From NCBI RefSeq assembly GCF_020283565.1, contig NC_060065.1:25408409-25472408 (forward strand): a stretch of DNA of 64,000 nt, read 5' to 3'. This stretch comes from Trifolium pratense (Eukaryota; Streptophyta; Magnoliopsida; Fabales; Fabaceae). Under the pieces are notes generated by a model. The model saw only the letters and a program-made list of their open reading frames with translations, searched no databases and was not told the origin of the DNA. The position numbers and the translations under genes are program-made. Shown in pieces: positions 1 through 11,030 of this stretch; the first letter of the stretch is position 1, and every line of letters begins with the position of its first letter.

Positions 1-2
1 TG

Positions 3-773
3 TTGGTTGAAGGGAAATACATTAATCTTGGGTATTGGTTACAAAAAGATCTTCATGAAATATCCAATCATCCGAATCCGACTTTTACTTTGGGGCATTG
101 CAACTTAATTGCTGCTTTGTGTAGAGCAAACAATGTTCCAATGGAAGTGCAAGAAGGTGATCTTCATCCTGTTCGCCCCTTGTCATTATCTTACTTCATC
201 AAAAAGTTTGAGAGAGGTCCTATTGTGCCCCGGGGAGAGGGGAATGCTGTGTGAGAGGAAGCTATGAGGGAAGAAGAAGAAATCAATAGGTTTGAAGATG
301 GTGATTATCCGGACCAACAGGGGGATCCGGTACATGAGTCTCAAGAGATACCGGCACATGCTCCTCCACTTTATTCTCACGATGTTAATCAGCTAGCTTC
401 TATGTTGCATCAGATGGAGATTTCACAATACTCCGGGCTGCCTAATCTTTACTTTGATACCGCCTCTTCCATGTACACCGAGGCGATGACTTACCGTTCT
501 ACTTTCCCTCCTCCTACTTTTGGGGCTTTGTATCCAGTTGATGCTGATTGGGAGGCACATCAGGCGAGGGAGCTGACTTCATTCCAGGCCAGACAAGTTT
601 ACAATTCTGGTTTGAGAACTTCTGAGTTGGCTGAGATCGAGAGGCGCCGCCGGATTGAGCAGGATGAGGCAGCTGCTATGGAAAGGGAGATGCTGGATGT
701 GGACGGGCTGAATCTGAACTTGAATAGCCCTTTCACAAACTACTTCACTGGCCAGCCGGATGACACCGTTTGA
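3..773 (+). pseudogene. Gypsy-associated 'putative plant transposon protein' type ORF, 3' part, broken by TGA
   Basis: An open frame enters from the left edge of the window and runs to a TGA at 771-773, with one in-frame TGA at 252-254. The two ORFs on either side of that stop share the same frame, so this looks like one protein with a nonsense change (a CGA arginine codon is the obvious precursor). The first part has a stretch FTLGHCNLIAALCRANNVPM, the kind of sequence often labelled 'putative plant transposon protein' in legume gypsy elements. The second part is acidic, then Gln/Arg/Glu-rich (about residues 175-235 of the joined frame). No catalytic motif of protease, RT or integrase is visible. 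It lies upstream of a polypurine tract and LTR on the same strand, so it is the last ORF of that element. Family name is from memory of similar legume proteins and is only moderately certain. Confidence 0.5.
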
Positions 774-2186
774 CGTCTTTGGTTATGATTCTCTGCTGCT
801 GCTACTTTACTACTCTATCTCTACCTTTTACTTTCGTTTACTTTACTTTCGTTGGTTTGTAATAATATTTTGATGTTGCTTGGATTTGGCTGGATGTACT
901 ATTTTAACCTTGAATTTGAACTTTGTCTTGTTTGATTGTGGAATGGTTTTTACTTTTAGAGTTTGTTTCAATACTTTGGCATGTTCCTTCTAGTTACTTG
1001 AGTATCAATTGCTTGATTTTTTCCGTGTGTGATATGTGAAACCTGCAGTGCAATAGCTTGTTGCACTCATGTGATCAAGAGGCAAAGGAGGGGAACGCAC
1101 ACTTTTTGACCGGTTCTTTGATTCGACCCAACCGAGAGGTATTGAGCCAAACACTCCTTTTTCTTCTATGTGTGATATCCACTCATGTATTGTCTCTCGA
1201 TTTTGCTTGTCGTCTTTTTATTTGATTGGTACTTTTGTAGCACACACGAGGCATGTTCCTTGGTCCCTTTGAGCCTTTCTATCCACCCTTACATATAATT
1301 ATCCTTTGCTTAACCAATTTGAGCTGAAAAGAATATGTTATTTTGCACAACCTTAAGAAAATTTTGTTGAAAAAAGGAACGACTTTCTTGGAGGTTAGGC
1401 ACCTAATTAGTGGTTGATGCGCATTGCTCACCACTAAGTTTGGGGTTGCTTTTTGGAATTAGCAAACAATAAAGTTTGGGGTGAGGGTACTAGAGAACTT
1501 ACAAAAGTTTGATTTGAAAAATTGAGAAAAATTTTCAAAAATTACAAGGCTTTATGTGGAAGAAAGAAAAGAAAGAATAAAGAAAAAAAAAGAGAAATGA
1601 ATATTGAGAAAAAGAGAAAAGAAATGCAAAAAGAAGTGATAGCCTTGAGTACAAAAAGAATTGCAAACTTGTGTGTTGAAATGAAAATGTTCTCTAGTCC
1701 ACTATGTTTCAAAAGAATAAGGGTTGGTTTATGAAAATTTTCTTTGACTAATAGGGGGATCTAACTCCAAGTTTTTCTACTACTTATCCAAAATGTCACC
1801 ATCCACCCTAGCCAAGCCACGTTATAACCCTAAAAGACCTCTAATGTGTGTGCACAAAGTGAACCGAATGAATTCTTAGACTACTTGCAAAATTATTGTT
1901 GACTTGCATTGATGTGTTGATTTGAGTGAATTACCAAAACTGAAGAGTGTATGTGAGTAGTGTGATGAAATCATAGAGCCTTGGTCGAAAAGTGTGAACT
2001 ACTTGAAAATGTCTTGCGGGAACGATTGTGCAATTGAGCGATGTTGCAGGTGGATCATTGATCATCAGGTGATTCTCACGTATGTATGATTCGAGTGAAT
2101 TTAAGGAAAATGCCAAGGTCTTGACACAAAAGCTTGAGGTAAAAGTTGTTTCCTTGAGGACAAGGAAAGGTTTAAGTTTGGGGTTG
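774..2186 (+). other. Non-coding 3' internal region of the gypsy element, ending in polypurine tract
   Basis: No ORF with recognisable content. The sequence holds several copies of 'aagtttgggg' (about 1434, 1472 and 2172), A-rich runs near 1560-1640, and a purine-rich tract at about 2158-2183 just before the LTR start. I read it as 3' untranslated retrotransposon sequence with the polypurine tract that primes plus-strand synthesis. Confidence 0.5.
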
Positions 2187-2344
2187 TGATGACGGATCGT
2201 CACACTCTCTAATCCATGCCTATTTTAGCAACATTAAATGCTTTTTAGTAGGTTTTTAGCAATAAATATAAGAGAAATCTAATCAGAAACTTGATTACTT
2301 GTTTTGCAAGAAAACAGGAAAAATTGCAGGAAATTACTTATGTT

Positions 2345-2580
2345 CACTACGCTGGGGGCGTAGCCCATCACGCGCCGCGTGATGGAGATCACAGGGAGCC
2401 AAGTTTTCACTCTGATGATGCGCGGCGTGACACCTGACCACGCGCGGCGTGAAGCTTTGTTCAGGAATTGGTTTGCTCTCTGACTTGATCACGCGCCGCG
2501 TGATACCGTTACCACGCGCGGCGTAGTTGATGGATTTGCAACCACGCGCGGCGTGATAGATCTGACGCGCGGCGTGGTTG
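2345..2580 (+). repeat. GC-rich cassette of near-palindromic words 'cacgcg(c/g)cgcgtg' in the LTR U3
   Basis: Seven or more copies of a 14-16 base word (forms cacgcgccgcgtga and cacgcgcggcgtga) are separated by 10-35 bases of unrelated sequence, at about 2371, 2418, 2440, 2489, 2512, 2542 and 2562. GC content is far above the surrounding LTR. The cassette ends only a few bases before the TATA box. Confidence 0.85.
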
Positions 2581-2586
2581 CGATGT

Positions 2587-2593
2587 TATATAA
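2587..2593 (+). promoter_or_regulatory. TATA box of the gypsy LTR promoter
   Basis: TATATAA directly downstream of the GC-rich cassette, inside an LTR. The position suits the U3/R boundary promoter. No transcript evidence is available. Confidence 0.5.
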
Positions 2594-3432
2594 GGAATTC
2601 TGTTTTTCTGAAAAACGGTTGGAAAATTTGGGAATCTGATCTTGATCTTGGGAGTTCCAGGCACGATTTGAAGACTGATTCTGTGTTCCAGAGGCGAAGG
2701 GTGGCTAGATTGGAAGCATTCAACATCATGGGAGTGGATTCCTTGAAGTTGGAGCAAGAATTGAGCTACTTCACGATGAGAGGCTAGACCTCCATTGAGG
2801 TTGGATCATGATGAGGAACTAAACTAATGTATTCCATGTAATCAATTGTATCTGTATTGAATCTCTCTCTTATGAATGTTATTCGATGAAATTCTATCCT
2901 TAATGCTTTACAATTTCTGATCAATCTTGCAATGAACTTAGATTTTAATTATGTACGAGAGTATGAGTTAAAATCAGAACTGAATTCATTGTGCATTTGA
3001 GTGTTTCCGGTCGAGAGATTGAAACATAGAATGTAGCATACGATCAACGCGTTTTCAAATACTCCGCTACCGGTAGCTTCCATCCAAGAGATTGGAGAAG
3101 TATCGGTGGAGGATAGGGTGGATTTTGACAAGAGATTGCGATTCACCATATTGTTGATCTAGTTGTAACATTCGAGTGATTCATTACGATACAATTGAAT
3201 TGCATGTGAATACTATTGTTTAGGGAATTGTCGACGATCCAACCTCATTCTTAATCAATTGATTTCTCAACATTTTCGTACAAACACATCATTCAAACCA
3301 AACCCCCAATTTATGTGTATTCTTTGCATCATGTTTATGAACACTATGAGACTCGTTTAATCACACAATCCCTGTGGATCGATATTTTTATTACTACGTG
3401 GTAATTCGTTCACTTGCGAAAATTATCCATCA

Positions 3433-5128
3433 GGTATCATAAAAAACAGTTTAATTGAAAGCAAACATGAGTAAAACAAATGGATTTCTTCAAGACAAAT
3501 ATATTCATTGTACTAAGATTAGCATTCAAATATAAACAAGTTATGCATGCAATCTGTTATTGATCAAAACAAGAAAAATTACAAATAAGCATGCAGGTCG
3601 GTATCCCTTAGGCATTGAATTGGGAGTCTTTGGTGAAGAATCCTCCAAGATGGTCAAACTTTGCCAAGTGTGATTACTTGCCATAATCCCTAACTTTTGT
3701 ATAGATCGCCCTTTCGGGTTTTCGGTCTATCGGGATGATTATTTTCTGTTTATGTCTCTAATTTTTGCCTGGACCGCCTTTTCAGGTTTTCGATCCACCG
3801 AGACGCTCATTTTTGCCTAAGCCGCCCTTTCGGGTTTTCAACCTAGCGAGCTGTTTTTTTTTTTTTTTTGGCAAAGTATTTCTTGATTGCATCGGTGTTC
3901 AAGGCATGCCCCCGAAAAATTCATTGGTTATTTGATGCTAGGAAACACTAAATGGAGGCACATAAGCTGGAGTAGCAACAATTTCTGAACTGACAATTGT
4001 TTGGAACGTTGTTACCTCTTCATGAAGCTCAATATTTTCTTGGATGCGTCCATTCTCTTTTTCAGGTTTGCATGGTGTTGTACTTTGTGACCGACTCGAA
4101 GATTGGAGAGAAAAGGCACGAATAGTTCCCAGAGTTTGAAAACTTGAATGATGCATGAAATGCAATGCCCATGATTTATTTTTATTGGTTTTCAAGGAAC
4201 TCAATATTTTAATCGCAAACATCATAAGGACACAATTCCTTTTTTAGAAAAACGTGCCACCTTTTACTGAAGGAAAAGAGAAAAATGTACCAACATTTAC
4301 TAATGGTAGAGAAAAAACTAGTATGAATGGTAACAAAGCATACCAACGTTTCTAAAGGTGGAAAAGAGAAAAAACTTCATTTCATTGATAATGGAAGGAT
4401 TACAGAACCTATGACGTTTGCAAAGGGAATCCCAAGTTCTTTGAAAACCAAATTAAAATTTTTCATGAATGCATGGATGCATGGTTATGGATGCAAGGGT
4501 ATGGTCCGGGATAATTTCAAGTCATCTAGTGTTAACTTTTAAAACATTTGGACTACCACCCCCTCACACGTTGGTTCTAAGTTTCTTAATGGTCCCTAAA
4601 ATCATTGATCTTTATTTGAAAATATTGCAGCCATTGCAAATCCTCACAAGACTGCAATCATTACAAACGATCTCTTTTAGGTGTGGCCTTCGCGTCGACC
4701 CTACGAGATATTCACCACGAAGGTCAACGCTTAACCACCAACTAGGGCTCTAGAAATAAGTCCTTAATAACATGTTTCAAGGTTCTAGACCGGTTCAAAA
4801 AAGGTCCCTAGAGTCATGGACCCAACGAGGAAATATCATCGTCATTGCAAATCCTCGCAAGACAAATGACATCTCCAAGAGAGTCTACTCTAGGCGTGGT
4901 TTTCATGTTAACCCTACGAGGCATCCACCTCAAAGGTCAACACTCAGCCACTAACTTATCTTAAGTGTTTGCTCAAGTCCGGGTAGAGGACTTTTCTCTC
5001 ATAGGTGATAAGCTCAAACAAATCAATATTATAAGATAAACAGAATATACAAGCAAATAATATAACACAAAATGACATATACACAAGTTAGGCTTAACCC
5101 TCTTGGGGATTCCCTAGTGAAGTCGCCA
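3433..5128 (-). mobile_element. Ogre-like Ty3/gypsy leader fragment with Arg-type primer binding site
   Basis: Reading the minus strand, positions 5128-5111 give tggcgacttcactaggga, which matches the Arg-tRNA type primer site used by Ogre elements, four bases after an LTR end. The stretch to the left is therefore the start of the internal region, and Ogre elements have unusually long leaders. Within it, about 3690-3850 holds three imperfect copies of a roughly 65-base unit with the phrase 'ccctttcgggttttc'. Positions 4675-4760 and 4885-4960 hold two related copies containing 'ccctacgag'. No convincing ORF. The left boundary with the preceding LTR is approximate. Confidence 0.55.
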
Positions 5129-5132
5129 TTTC

Positions 5133-5806
5133 TGTCGCGGTGATTTTTGGACGCCAAGCTATTGGTTAGCTTTGGTTCTCAAAAAATGATTCACCACCGA
5201 ACTTAATTTATCCAAGGGAAGGGAAAAAGATCGAATAAACCCAAAATTAAATTTTTAGAGATTAAAAGGTTCGGGGGTTAGTTATACAAAGGGAAGGTAT
5301 TAGCACCCTTTGTATCCGTAGTACTCTACGGGAACCTCTTGTGCTATGTGTATTTTGTGCTAAAAAGGATTTGCTTGTAAATAATTGTTTATAAATAATT
5401 GGGATAATGAGAAGAAAAAGAAAATATATTTTTTATTAATTTTGATTTGGGAAGACGCAAGGTCTCTTGCACTACGTACCCGTTAAGGATCAAAATCCCG
5501 TAGTTCGGGGTAAAAATTGTAAAATGGTTTGTTTGGTTGTTTTTTTAGGAGGAAAGACGAGTCGTCATCTTAAGTTTTAAACTCCTTTTAATCCACCACA
5601 AACATGCTAAAATGAGATTTTTGCTTCATAATAGGGAAGGGCTCTCACTCGGAATTCATCGTCGAGTATGCCACTAACTCTCCTAAATGAAGAAGAAATC
5701 ACATTTTTCATTGTTTTAATGTTATGGGGAATATTAGAATTCCCGACCATAGAGATGACTCATGTCTAAACTCTTTTGTGAAAATGTTTTAAAATTAAAA
5801 GCCAGG
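5133..5806 (-). mobile_element. Ogre-like LTR, 3'-end fragment
   Basis: The minus-strand LTR end (ccgcgaca) lies four bases from the primer site. The block holds the phrases 'gttcgggggttagttatac' and 'gggaaggtattagcaccc', which I recognise from legume Ogre LTRs. It stops abruptly at about 5806 where a copia fragment begins, so it is truncated. Confidence 0.6.
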
Positions 5807-6478
5807 CTATTCTTCCACAACTACTTGTGGTTCCTGCTCATGTTCCTCCATAGGTTCTTCAATGCTTTGTGGTTCTTGAATTTCTTCAAGTTCTACTTTC
5901 CTCTCACTGATTCCTTTGGAAATAAACTCCTTTTCCAAGAAGACTCCGGTTCGAGCGACAAACACTTTGCCCTCTGAAGGATTGTAGAAGTAGTACCCTT
6001 TTGTCTCTTTAGGATACCCCACAAATAGGCATTTGTCAGATCTGGGCTCAAGCTTTGTTGAGAGTTGTCGTTTCACATAAACTTCACAACCCCAAATCTT
6101 CATGTAAGACATGTGTGGTTTCTTTCCACTCCATATCTCATATGGTGTCTTCTCAACCGTTTTAGAAGGAACGCGGTTAAGTGTATAAGCTACTGTTAAT
6201 AGAGCGTGTCCCCAAAAAGAGTTTGGAAGATCAGCATGACTCATCATAGACCGCACCATGTCCAAAAGGGTTCGGTTTCTCCTCTCAGATACACCATTCC
6301 ATTGTGGTGTTCCAGGAGGAGTGAGTTGGGATAGGATCCCACACTCTTTTAGATGGTCATCAAATTCTAGGCTTAAATACTCACCTCCCCGATCTGATCG
6401 AAGGGTTTTGATTTTCTTTCCTAGTTGGTTTTGTACTTCATTTTTAAGAAGAGTGTGATTAAAAAGGGCTTGAATACT
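5807..6478 (-). pseudogene. Ty1/copia integrase fragment
   Basis: The minus strand reads without a stop from about 6478 to 5804 (TAG) and matches residues about 536-755 of the copia polyprotein at 17211-20045. Visible landmarks are RSDRGGEYLSLEF (second catalytic Asp), PGTPQWNGVSERRNRTLLD (catalytic Glu), TPYEIWSGKKP and CLFVGYPKETKGYYFYNP. The first integrase Asp, gag, protease and RT are absent. Both ends are abrupt: Ogre-like LTR on one side and an oppositely oriented copia LTR on the other. It is a truncated copy of the same family as the large element further right. Confidence 0.85.
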
Positions 6479-6494
6479 ATTTTGATAGAATCGT

Positions 6495-8192
6495 CTTTTG
6501 TATGATGACTTTGATTTATATATTTAATATATATAATAAGGCATTTCAAACCTACTTGGGGTTGGTCGAGTCGTGTTGACTTGGGTCCTTGGAGTATGCT
6601 CCTCTCAAGGTCTCAGGTTCGATTCCCACTGGTGCCAATTTCGGTGGGCTAAGTCCATACAGAGTAAAAAAAACTCTGGCTTTAAATGGGGCCCCCGCAA
6701 GTGGGCGGTGGGATTGGTCCCCTTGGATTAGTCGGTCCTAAGGCCGGATACCAAGTTTTCAAAAAAAATATAATAAGGCATTTCTTTATTATGTTTGTTT
6801 CAAACTAATAAAGTCCCTAGAATAGCTAGTCTAATTAATGGAACATTAAGTGTGACTTAATAGTGAGACTCCATTAAACATAATGACACTATTCTTAAAG
6901 TATCCATAGTCAAGTTTTACTGTGATGTGGGATAACAGTAAAACATAGAGACTACTATGTGAGTAGACTGATGACCTCATCTCACGAGTCATGGATATGA
7001 GATATCAAGTCTTCACATAGATATAAATATTAGGAGTAATATTTATATTGGATTGACCCGCCATGAGAATACTACATAGTATGTTATGAAAAGTGTCATA
7101 AGTTATTCTCATAGTGATAATGGTGTATACCACCCTTCGACCTGAAACCACTATGGACCCTAGATGTGGAGTAGAGTGCTTAGTTGCCGTTCAAACATTG
7201 TCCGTAACAGGATGACTATAAAGTCGGTTGATGGGTACTCCACAAATCATGCTGAGGGACATGAGTGACCTAGATGGAATTTGCCCCTCCTACATAACAG
7301 GAGCAATATCTGTAGGCCTCTTGATGGAATATGACTGATAAAATGCGTGGCCACGCCGAACTAAGTCAATATGAGATATTGAGCTTATTCGTTGCTCAGT
7401 ATATTCTGGGATCAAGAAATAAGATATTGAACCATACAAGGGTGACACGATCTATGCCTCGTGTTCAATATAGATATAAGGGCAAAGGGGTAATTATACA
7501 CACGATCATTATCACGGAAAGGTTTCGTCAGATCACATGACATTCTCGTCACTTGGGTAGCAGTGATGTGTTGCTAGATACCGCTCACTGTTTATAATAT
7601 TAAATATGTGATTTAATAATAATATTATTGTCAACGTTACGAGAACCTATAGGGTCACACACAAAGGACAGATAGATGAGAGAAATAAATAAGTAAGACT
7701 TATTTATAAAATTATAAGTAAGACTTATTAATAATTAAATAATTAAGTATGACTTATTATTTAATTTATGAAAATAGAGAAATGCGGTTCACCGTAAGGT
7801 ACGGTGTAGTGCTTGGCTTGATGACCACACAAGTGGTTCTATAAATAGAACCCTTGTGATGAAGTTTAAAAATAGCTTAACCTAATTCACAAAGTGAAAC
7901 CTAGCCGCCACTCTCTAAACCCTATTCTCTCGGAATCTCTGGTGGAATTGGCTAGCACCGGTCATCGGAGAAGTTCTGTTCGTGTGGACTGAGTAGATGC
8001 ATCGCTACTTTGCTTTGCTCGTGATCAGAAACAGTTTCTACTTCAAACGTTCTGCACTTCAAGAGGTAAACACATAAACTTGTGGTTTTGTGTTCGTTGA
8101 TTTGTGATTAATGGTTTAATCAAGATCCGTTCATCGGGATTGTTCCGCTAAGAGGATTAAATTTTGTGAAAAACTCCTCTTAAATCCCTTCA
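6495..8192 (+). mobile_element. Copia LTR (family X), 5' LTR of an old element, 5' end truncated
   Basis: The block aligns by eye with the reverse complement of 43429-44831, through shared landmarks such as 'attaggagtaatatttatat', the 'gaaaccactatg' region and a TATA box at 7840-7847 (tataaata). It ends ccttca, one base before a copia-type primer site. The first 40-50 bases of the intact LTR (tgttggtgtaagccc...) are missing where it meets the inverted integrase fragment. A SINE is inserted at 6548-6767. Confidence 0.75.
6548..6767 (+). mobile_element. tRNA-derived SINE with 17-bp target-site duplication
   Basis: The element has a tRNA-like head with a polymerase III B box (ggttcgattcc, 6616-6626) and an A-box-like segment near 6560-6580, followed by the usual 'ccactggtgccaatttcggtg' body and a short A-run tail. 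It is flanked by a perfect direct repeat atataataaggcatttc at 6531-6547 and 6768-6784. This is clear evidence of target-primed retroposition into the copia LTR. Length about 220 bases. Confidence 0.85.
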
Positions 8193-8193
8193 G

Positions 8194-9704
8194 TGGTATC
8201 AGAGCTTAGGTTCTGATTAAATCATTAATTCGATTCAATATAAGAGCATGTTGTGAATCGGTTGCTCTGTCGTTAAATTATATATATGTGATATATGTAT
8301 GAACGATCGTGTCTTTGAACTTTTAGTCTGAAATCGTTTTGGATTTAAAAGGAAACATGTGTTATTGTTTTATTTATTGAATATGATTCAGTCATATGAA
8401 TATGTGTTTGATTAAATATGTTTAATCATGTATTTCCAGAATTTCAATTGTTGAGTTTAAAATATGACACCAATTACAGTTTCTAGACCAATCTAGCTAT
8501 ATATGATATTTAAAGGTCGGTTTGAATAGCATACGTGATTATGTGATAATTGTGTTTGATTCAAATAAAACTTGGTTTTAGATATTATGTATACATGTTA
8601 TTGGTATGGCTTGTCATGATTATTCAAGAGTTAATTCAAAAAGGTGTTTTGAATTGGTTATGAACCGATGCTCATATTTTAATCCGTCACAGGTTCAAAA
8701 TTAAAAATTATTTTGGTGACATATGCCGTGTTAATTACTTAAATTTCAGTTAATTATTTATAAGGTATATAGTTATGGCCTTAGCGTATTTGACGTTTAT
8801 TGGTTTAAATACAACCTGTGTGTCGTGGTTTATTTAAAAATACGGCCTGCGTGTCGTGATAATTTATTTATATTATTTTATTTAAATAATTTGTAAATTG
8901 TTCGTGATGACGAGAGACAATGCAAAACAAGGACGCTGGTAGAGAGGCTTGAGAAGTTTGCTCGAGGGTCAAAGAATTGTAATAAAGTAGTTTATTTAAT
9001 TCTTTCGTTTTAGAAGGCCATAACTATACTACCTAAGTTTATTTTATGTATGTGATGCATGAGATGTATGTTTTAATTATATATGTCTTGAATATTTTAT
9101 ATAATTGTTAAACATATATTTACATGAGTGTCATGTAAATTGAAACACGTTTTGTATGAGATACAAAATACGGTGATATTAAATTTAATTAAAATCCCTT
9201 ATAAGAAATATTAAGTTGAAAGCTTTCCAACATTTAGCACTCATCAAGACTAATATCGAATTATGTGGGTTCGCCAAAGCGAGGTGCATTTTCTATACTA
9301 GTAAGGTGCGATAGGATAATTGTAATATCCGACTGCTATGTTTTGGGTTAACTTAACTAAACTAATTATAATACGATTATAAAAAGTTTAGAAGCAAGAG
9401 TTGGGAACAATCTATATGATGGATTAGAATAAGGAGTTATTCACCCAACTAAGTAATATTCGAGAATTGTATAAGATACAATTGGAAGGAGTTCCTACCT
9501 AAATAGCTATGTTTTGGGTGATCAGCCAAAGCTGACTCAAGACATGGTAAAATACGGATCTCGGCCCACTAGAAAATCTTCCAACAGGATTTTCCGAATT
9601 AAATGTGAAGGGTCATTTGGTTTGAGTAAAATAGTGGGAGCATATTTAATTAAAGGCCTAGTTAAATATGTTTTAATCATGATACAAATTTTCTTATTTT
9701 TGTA
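8194..9704 (+). mobile_element. Primer binding site and leader of the old copia element
   Basis: tggtatcagagc at 8194-8205 is the initiator-Met tRNA primer site of copia elements. The following 1.5 kb is non-coding and parallels the leader upstream of the intact gag at 20045. The last part, 9570-9704, matches 20046-20200 in inverse orientation, ending ttgtag just where the intact copy has its gag ATG. Confidence 0.7.
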
Positions 9705-11030
9705 GTTAGATATATTTAGCATATATTTTATATTTTACTGTAAAATGTCCTAAGGACATAAGGTTCAGAAAGGAGTTTCTGAATTGGTACATGTATTGAG
9801 AATCGTTCTCTCAAATACGAGAAAAACTACTAATGATTTTGAAAGAGTTAAAGTTTGAAGAAAGAAGTAAGACTTCTTCATAAACCTTGTTGTAGAAAGT
9901 TAAATTATCCACTTTTTATCTTAGGTATATGATACCAATTGTTAATTTCATATTTGTTGAAATATGAAGTTGTTTTAACGAAGTGAAAATTTGACTATAG
10001 ATAAAGGCAACCTACGTTTAGAATGAAATAGTTTCATTAATCGTAGAAGTTGCTTTTGACATGGAACCAAATAATTGTTATTAAGTTTCCTTTAATAATA
10101 GAAACATTGAACATAAACCTTGTATTGACAAGAAAATGACTGCCTGCATGAATAATAGACAAGTGTTGTTACATTATTCCAACAATGTTTTCTATTCTAG
10201 TGTTCTAATCAAGTAATGGAATTGAGTTCCATCAACTTGATAACCTTATATATAACAATCATGAAAAAGAATCAAATAAGATTTGAACCTTATGCATATT
10301 AGTAGCAATATTGTTTAGTATTAATAAGTGAGACACACATTTCTAGATTCCATAGATAGGAATTTTGGACTCATTTGATTTATATCATTTGAAGGATATG
10401 AGTTCCACTTTTGAAAATAGTTCAGTGTGTCTATTACCAACTAAGACAAAGTGACATTTGATCTATTTGAAATATATATTTGAGATGTATATGAACCACT
10501 AAACTAATTTGCTAGATATAATTTTATTTCTTTTACTTCATTTACATTACTAATTAGCTTAGTGGATGTGAATATGTGTGGTTGACACAAAGTATGATTC
10601 TTTGAATTTGTTCAAAGAATTTATGAATGAAGTAAATGAATAATTTTGAAAAGTATTAAGACCATACGAACAAGTCGTAATGGTAAATAATTACTTAGAT
10701 AAGGAGTATAGTAACAACTATTTATATTACATCATGTTTGACATGATTACAAATAAGATAGTTCGTTTATATCTCCAGCGACTCTTTCGAAAATTTATTT
10801 TAATTAGAGTTAGTCTTTACCCACAAAAGTTCCAATAAAAGAAATCATAAAGACACCATATTTGATATGGAGGTATGAGTACCTAGTTCGACTTTATGAT
10901 AGTTTGAATTGTAAGGTTTATTAGATAAACTTAATTCCGACTTGGATGAATGTGTATTTGTGGAGGTATCCTAAAGAAACTTAGGAATACTAATTCTACA
11001 ACGCTCACTATGACAAAAGTTGTTTTGTTA
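9705..11030 (+). pseudogene. Highly decayed copia gag-pol
   Basis: No ORF survives, but islands of the polyprotein can be read across frames. About 9790-9830 reads like LRIVLKHEKK of gag with indels. About 10600-10700 reads like FKEFMNEVNE and the second integrase Asp region, with stops. About 10825-10885 reads VPIKEIIKTPYLIWRYEY, which is the 'PSKAVEKTPYEIW' segment. About 10935-10990 recalls the 'CFFVGYPKE' segment. Large deletions shorten a polyprotein that needs about 4 kb to about 1.3 kb. It follows the leader directly, so it is the body of the same element. Boundaries are approximate. Confidence 0.6.

Larger units (their letters stand above)
2187..3432 (+). mobile_element. LTR (probable 3' LTR) of an Athila/Tat-like Ty3/gypsy element
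   Basis: The block starts tgatgacggat after a purine tract and ends aattatccatca, giving TG...CA ends and a short inverted repeat (TGATG/CATCA). The last 70 bases contain 'ccctgtggatcgatat', a phrase I associate with the ends of legume Athila/Tat-like LTRs. A TATA box is at 2587-2593. What follows 3432 is not a tRNA-complementary primer site, which argues for a 3' LTR. The other LTR is outside the window. Confidence 0.6.

Noticed and set aside
2345..2580. CRISPR-like spaced repeats
   Set aside because: Repeat words are short and variable, spacers are irregular, and the setting is a plant LTR.
6548..6640. Possible tRNA gene (B box ggttcgattcc)
   Set aside because: The A box is poor, no cloverleaf acceptor pairing is apparent, and the 17-bp duplications show a SINE.
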